Source: Merdiplasma sp905207905
GTDB lineage: Bacteria > Bacillota > Clostridia > Lachnospirales > Lachnospiraceae
Length of the DNA: 8,504 nt
Assembly (NCBI GenBank): GCA_902475025.1
Contig: CABRXX010000090.1
Location: forward strand, 1 to 8,504
Reading direction: 5' to 3'
The translations under genes were made by a program, and so were the position numbers. Positions within the stretch are counted from its first letter, which is position 1. Every line of letters starts with the position of its first letter. This document shows positions 6,869 to 8,504 of the stretch, piece by piece. Under the pieces are notes generated by a model. That model did no database searches. It was given only the letters and a program-made list of their open reading frames with translations, and was not told the DNA's origin.

Positions 6869-6897
6869 ATTATATATCAGAACGAAAAAAAGGACAA
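6869..6897 (-). promoter_or_regulatory. Promoter of the secreted-protein gene
   Basis: On the minus strand, -35 TTGTCC (6892-6897) and a consensus -10 TATAAT (6869-6874) are 17 nt apart, with a T-rich spacer. Start of transcription would be near 6862, giving a leader of about 30 nt that ends in the AGGAGG site. Confidence 0.7.
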
Positions 6898-7093
6898 GAA
6901 ATTTCTGCTGTTTCCTTCTGCTTTTTTTCCAAAAATCTGTTCACCATGAAGCACTGTTTGGCCATGAACCTGAAATTTTAAAAAGCCAAACCCGGTTACC
7001 AATTTTTTCGCTCGAATATTCGTCAATTTTTTTCGAAAAACCGTGATTTTTTTTGCGAAATGCAAAAAGAAGTCGATTTTTTCAGAATTGTTC
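6898..7093. other. AT-rich intergenic region between divergent promoters, with palindromes
   Basis: No gene is supported here. Seen directly: T runs at 7003-7008, 7027-7033, 7047-7054 and 7077-7082 and A runs at 7036-7040 and 7064-7068. There are palindromes CGAATATTCG (7013-7022) and TTTTTCGAAAAA (7029-7040), an inverted repeat TTTTTGC...GCAAAAA (7050-7056/7062-7068), and a wider one GTTTGGC...GCCAAAC (6956-6962/6985-6991). The runs could bend DNA or act as UP elements for the plus-strand promoter at 7094, and the palindromes could be operators; both are inference. Confidence 0.5.
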
Positions 7094-7122
7094 TTGACAA
7101 ACAGACTTTATGGTGGTAAAGT
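7094..7122 (+). promoter_or_regulatory. Promoter of the T-box/BASS transporter unit
   Basis: Consensus -35 TTGACA (7094-7099), 17-nt spacer, -10 TAAAGT (7117-7122). The start of transcription would be near 7129, just before T-box stem I. T-rich DNA immediately upstream (7077-7082) may serve as an UP element. Confidence 0.8.
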
Positions 7123-7140
7123 ACAAAACAAATAATAAAG

Positions 7141-7403
7141 GCACAGCGTTGACGAGGAAAAGTACTGGAAATATGAAGTTCAGAGAGTTGCCGGACGGTG
7201 CAAGGCAATCCGATTATCCCAGGAAGATCACCTTTGAGTTTTCTGACTAAACGATTTGATCTAGTAAGCCGGAACGGTTAATATCCGTTATCTTATTCCA
7301 TATTAAATGATATGTGAGCGAGTGGCCGGCTTTTGCCGGCAATAAGAGTGGTACCGCAGAGGATAACAGCCTTTGTCTCTTTTACAGAGACAAAGGTTTT
7401 TTT
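7141..7403 (+). promoter_or_regulatory. T-box riboswitch, specifier AUC (isoleucine)
   Basis: A tRNA-sensing leader that terminates transcription unless uncharged tRNA binds. Stem I runs about 7147-7253. It has a basal CGTT/AACG pairing, kink-turn strands TGACGA (7150-7155) and TTTGAG/TGAC on the 3' side, helix GAGG/CCTT, specifier-loop strands AAAAGTA and GAAGATCA, helix CTGG/CCAG, the AGAGAG bulge motif (7182-7187), and a distal TTGCC/GGCAA stem with GGTGCAAG in the loop. By position against the well-known B. subtilis glyQS loop GAAAGGCA, the codon is ATC at 7227-7229. Downstream are hairpin AACGG/CCGTT (7273-7289), a GCCGGC-TTTT-GCCGGC stem (7325-7340) and the T-box AATAAGAGTGGTACCGC (7341-7357). 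Antiterminator pairing AAGAG/CTCTT with CAGAGG/CCTTTG competes with the terminator. The Ile assignment rests on alignment from memory. Confidence 0.93.
7370..7403 (+). terminator. Intrinsic terminator of the T-box riboswitch
   Basis: Perfect 11-bp stem, CCTTTGTCTCT (7370-7380) with AGAGACAAAGG (7386-7396), loop TTTAC, then seven T residues (7397-7403). The 5' arm is shared with the antiterminator (CCTTTG 7370-7375 and CTCTT 7377-7381), so the two structures exclude each other. Confidence 0.95.
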
Positions 7404-7437
7404 GTTTCACAGGAAATCCTTTCCTGCTGAAACAAAA
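7400..7437 (+). repeat. Second long hairpin directly after the T-box terminator
   Basis: A 10-bp outer stem (7400-7409 with 7428-7437) and a 7-bp inner stem (CAGGAAA 7410-7416 with TTTCCTG 7420-7426), one bulged C at 7427 and loop TCC. Its 5' arm begins inside the terminator T tract. No T run follows on either strand, so it is not an ordinary intrinsic terminator. In read-through transcripts it would be the first structure 5' of the transporter gene and could stabilise the mRNA; that is inference. Confidence 0.7.
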
Positions 7438-7500
7438 CCCTGCCGTTTCGTAATCCTCATATCTTTTCTTTGGTCATTCCTGAGCATTTATTAACTAGAA

Positions 7501-7505
7501 GGAGG
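7501..7505 (+). promoter_or_regulatory. Shine-Dalgarno of the BASS transporter gene
   Basis: GGAGG (within AAGGAGG), 8 nt before the ATG at 7514. It is about 60 nt beyond the long hairpin and not part of the visible T-box structures, so control is expected at transcription rather than translation. Confidence 0.75.
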
Positions 7506-7513
7506 AAATTAAA

Positions 7514-8458
7514 ATGAAGGTTTTAGAAAAAATCAGCAGCTTTTTGGGACAGTACATGGCATTTATTGTCCTGGCAGTGGCCGCACTGGCATTGTTTCTC
7601 CCCGGATCCTGTCTGTGGATTCAGACATCCTGGGTCAATTACCTGCTTATGATCGTAATGTTTGGAATGGGACTTACTCTAAAGCTGGAAGACTTTAAAC
7701 TGGTCTTTACCCGCCCAAAGGATATCATTGTCGGATGCGTCTCTCAGTTTACCGTAATGCCTCTGCTGGCCTGGGGTCTGGGAACCTTGTTTCATCTGGA
7801 TCCTGCTTTGATGGCCGGCGTAGTCTTAGTAGGCACCTGCCCCGGAGGCACCTCCAGCAACGTAATCACCTATCTTTCCAAAGGGGATGTGGCTCTCTCC
7901 GTAGGTATGACCAGTGTAAATACGCTTCTGGCGCCCTTTTTGACCCCTGCCATTACTTATTTTTTACTGAGAACAACAGTTACCGTAGATCCTGTCAGCA
8001 TGTTCCTGTCCATTATCAAAGTGGTGATTGTTCCCATTGCTCTGGGCTTTCTCATTAATAAGCTCTTTGGAAAGTTCACTCAGAAACTGGTATCCGTGCT
8101 GCCCTCTGTTTCTGTTGTGGCCATCTGCCTGATTGTGGCGGCTGTAGTATCTCATAACGCAGAAAAGATTATGAGTACCGGAGCGATTGTCTTTGTGGTT
8201 GTGATTCTCCATAATCTTCTGGGTTACGCCTGCGGTTTCGGTATCGGAAAGCTGCTGCATATGACCCCTGCCAAGACCAAGGCCGTTTCCGTAGAAATCG
8301 GAATGCAAAATTCCGGTCTTGCCACCTCACTGGCAGGCACCGCCTTTCCGGATCTGGCTATGGCCACCGTGCCCGGCGCCATCTTCTCCGTATGGCACAA
8401 TATTTCCGGCGCTATCCTGGCAAATATCTACAGCCGGTGGGCAGCAGAAAATAAGTAG
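7514..8458 (+). CDS. Bile acid:sodium symporter (BASS/SBF) family transporter
   Basis: A 314-aa integral membrane protein, the usual length for bacterial BASS transporters, with about nine to ten hydrophobic segments. Family landmarks are FGMGLTLKLEDF (50-61), the first crossover motif around CPGGTSSNVITYL (109-121) followed by NTLLAPFLTP (136-145), and the second crossover with EIGMQNSGLATSL (261-273), which carries the Glu and Gln used for sodium coordination in characterised members. Family members move organic anions with sodium: bile acids, pyruvate, pantoate/ketopantoate or branched 2-keto acids. The true substrate cannot be read from sequence. The isoleucine-type T-box upstream points to isoleucine metabolism, for example its keto acid (inference). 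It appears monocistronic within the window, and no terminator is seen in the remaining 46 nt. Confidence 0.93.
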   Translation: MKVLEKISSFLGQYMAFIVLAVAALALFLPGSCLWIQTSWVNYLLMIVMFGMGLTLKLEDFKLVFTRPKDIIVGCVSQFTVMPLLAWGLGTLFHLDPALMAGVVLVGTCPGGTSSNVITYLSKGDVALSVGMTSVNTLLAPFLTPAITYFLLRTTVTVDPVSMFLSIIKVVIVPIALGFLINKLFGKFTQKLVSVLPSVSVVAICLIVAAVVSHNAEKIMSTGAIVFVVVILHNLLGYACGFGIGKLLHMTPAKTKAVSVEIGMQNSGLATSLAGTAFPDLAMATVPGAIFSVWHNISGAILANIYSRWAAENK

Positions 8459-8504
8459 TCTGCGGCTGTAAGCAAAGCCATTTTATCGCAAATTAATTCA
8501 TTTC

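Noticed and set aside
6877..7208. Small open frames of about 60 codons in the intergenic region
   Set aside because: No Shine-Dalgarno, AT-driven composition, and they overlap promoters and T-box stem I.
7224..7228. Alternative T-box specifier reading GAU (Asp) one base upstream
   Set aside because: Positional alignment with the loop GAAAGGCA places the codon one base later, as ATC followed by the conserved A. GAT would be followed by C, not a purine.
8464..8487. Possible terminator after the BASS gene (GGCT...AGCC then ATTTT)
   Set aside because: Only a 4-bp stem with an 8-nt loop and a short T run; the window ends too soon to judge.
1..8504. CRISPR arrays, insertion sequences, tRNA or rRNA genes, attachment sites
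   Set aside because: No spaced repeats, transposase-like frames, tRNA cloverleaf or rRNA sequence were seen on either strand. The T-box is the only large structured RNA.

Overview
The window looks like a chromosomal piece of a Clostridia genome, most likely Lachnospiraceae. The gene order, the strong GGAGG-type ribosome binding sites, the moderate G+C and the protein sequences (long RG-rich IF2, NusA with an acidic/Tyr tail, RbfA beginning MRKNSIKNTRIN) all fit this. The genus cannot be fixed from the sequence alone.

Positions 1 to about 5484 (minus strand) hold the conserved transcription/translation operon, read right to left: rimP, nusA, rnpM (ylxR), the L7Ae-like gene ylxQ, infB, and the first 12 codons of rbfA, which runs off the left edge. 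Gaps and overlaps between genes are small (14-nt overlap to 34-nt gap), so they should be one transcript. A recognisable sigma-A-type promoter (-35 at 5479-5484, -10 at 5456-5461) lies upstream, with a leader of about 120 nt that carries a perfect 8-bp hairpin followed by a pyrimidine-rich stretch. This is a candidate NusA-dependent attenuator. The products act together: NusA in elongation and termination, RnpM on RNase P RNA, YlxQ as a K-turn/ribosome-associated RNA binder, RimP and RbfA in 30S maturation, IF2 in initiation.

Positions 5523-6830 (minus strand) encode a secreted 435-aa protein of unknown function, with a Sec signal peptide, an acidic linker and two diverged copies of one domain. 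It has its own promoter (TTGTCC-17-TATAAT).

Positions 6844-7093 are an AT-rich intergenic stretch with T/A tracts and several palindromes between divergent promoters.

Positions 7094-8458 (plus strand) are a complete regulatory cassette: a consensus -35 promoter, a T-box riboswitch whose specifier triplet aligns as AUC (isoleucine), its intrinsic terminator, an additional long hairpin directly after it, and a bile acid:sodium symporter (BASS) family transporter. The most interesting point is this pairing of an isoleucine-type T-box with a BASS transporter, which suggests a substrate linked to isoleucine or its keto acid. No mobile element, CRISPR array, tRNA or rRNA gene is visible.
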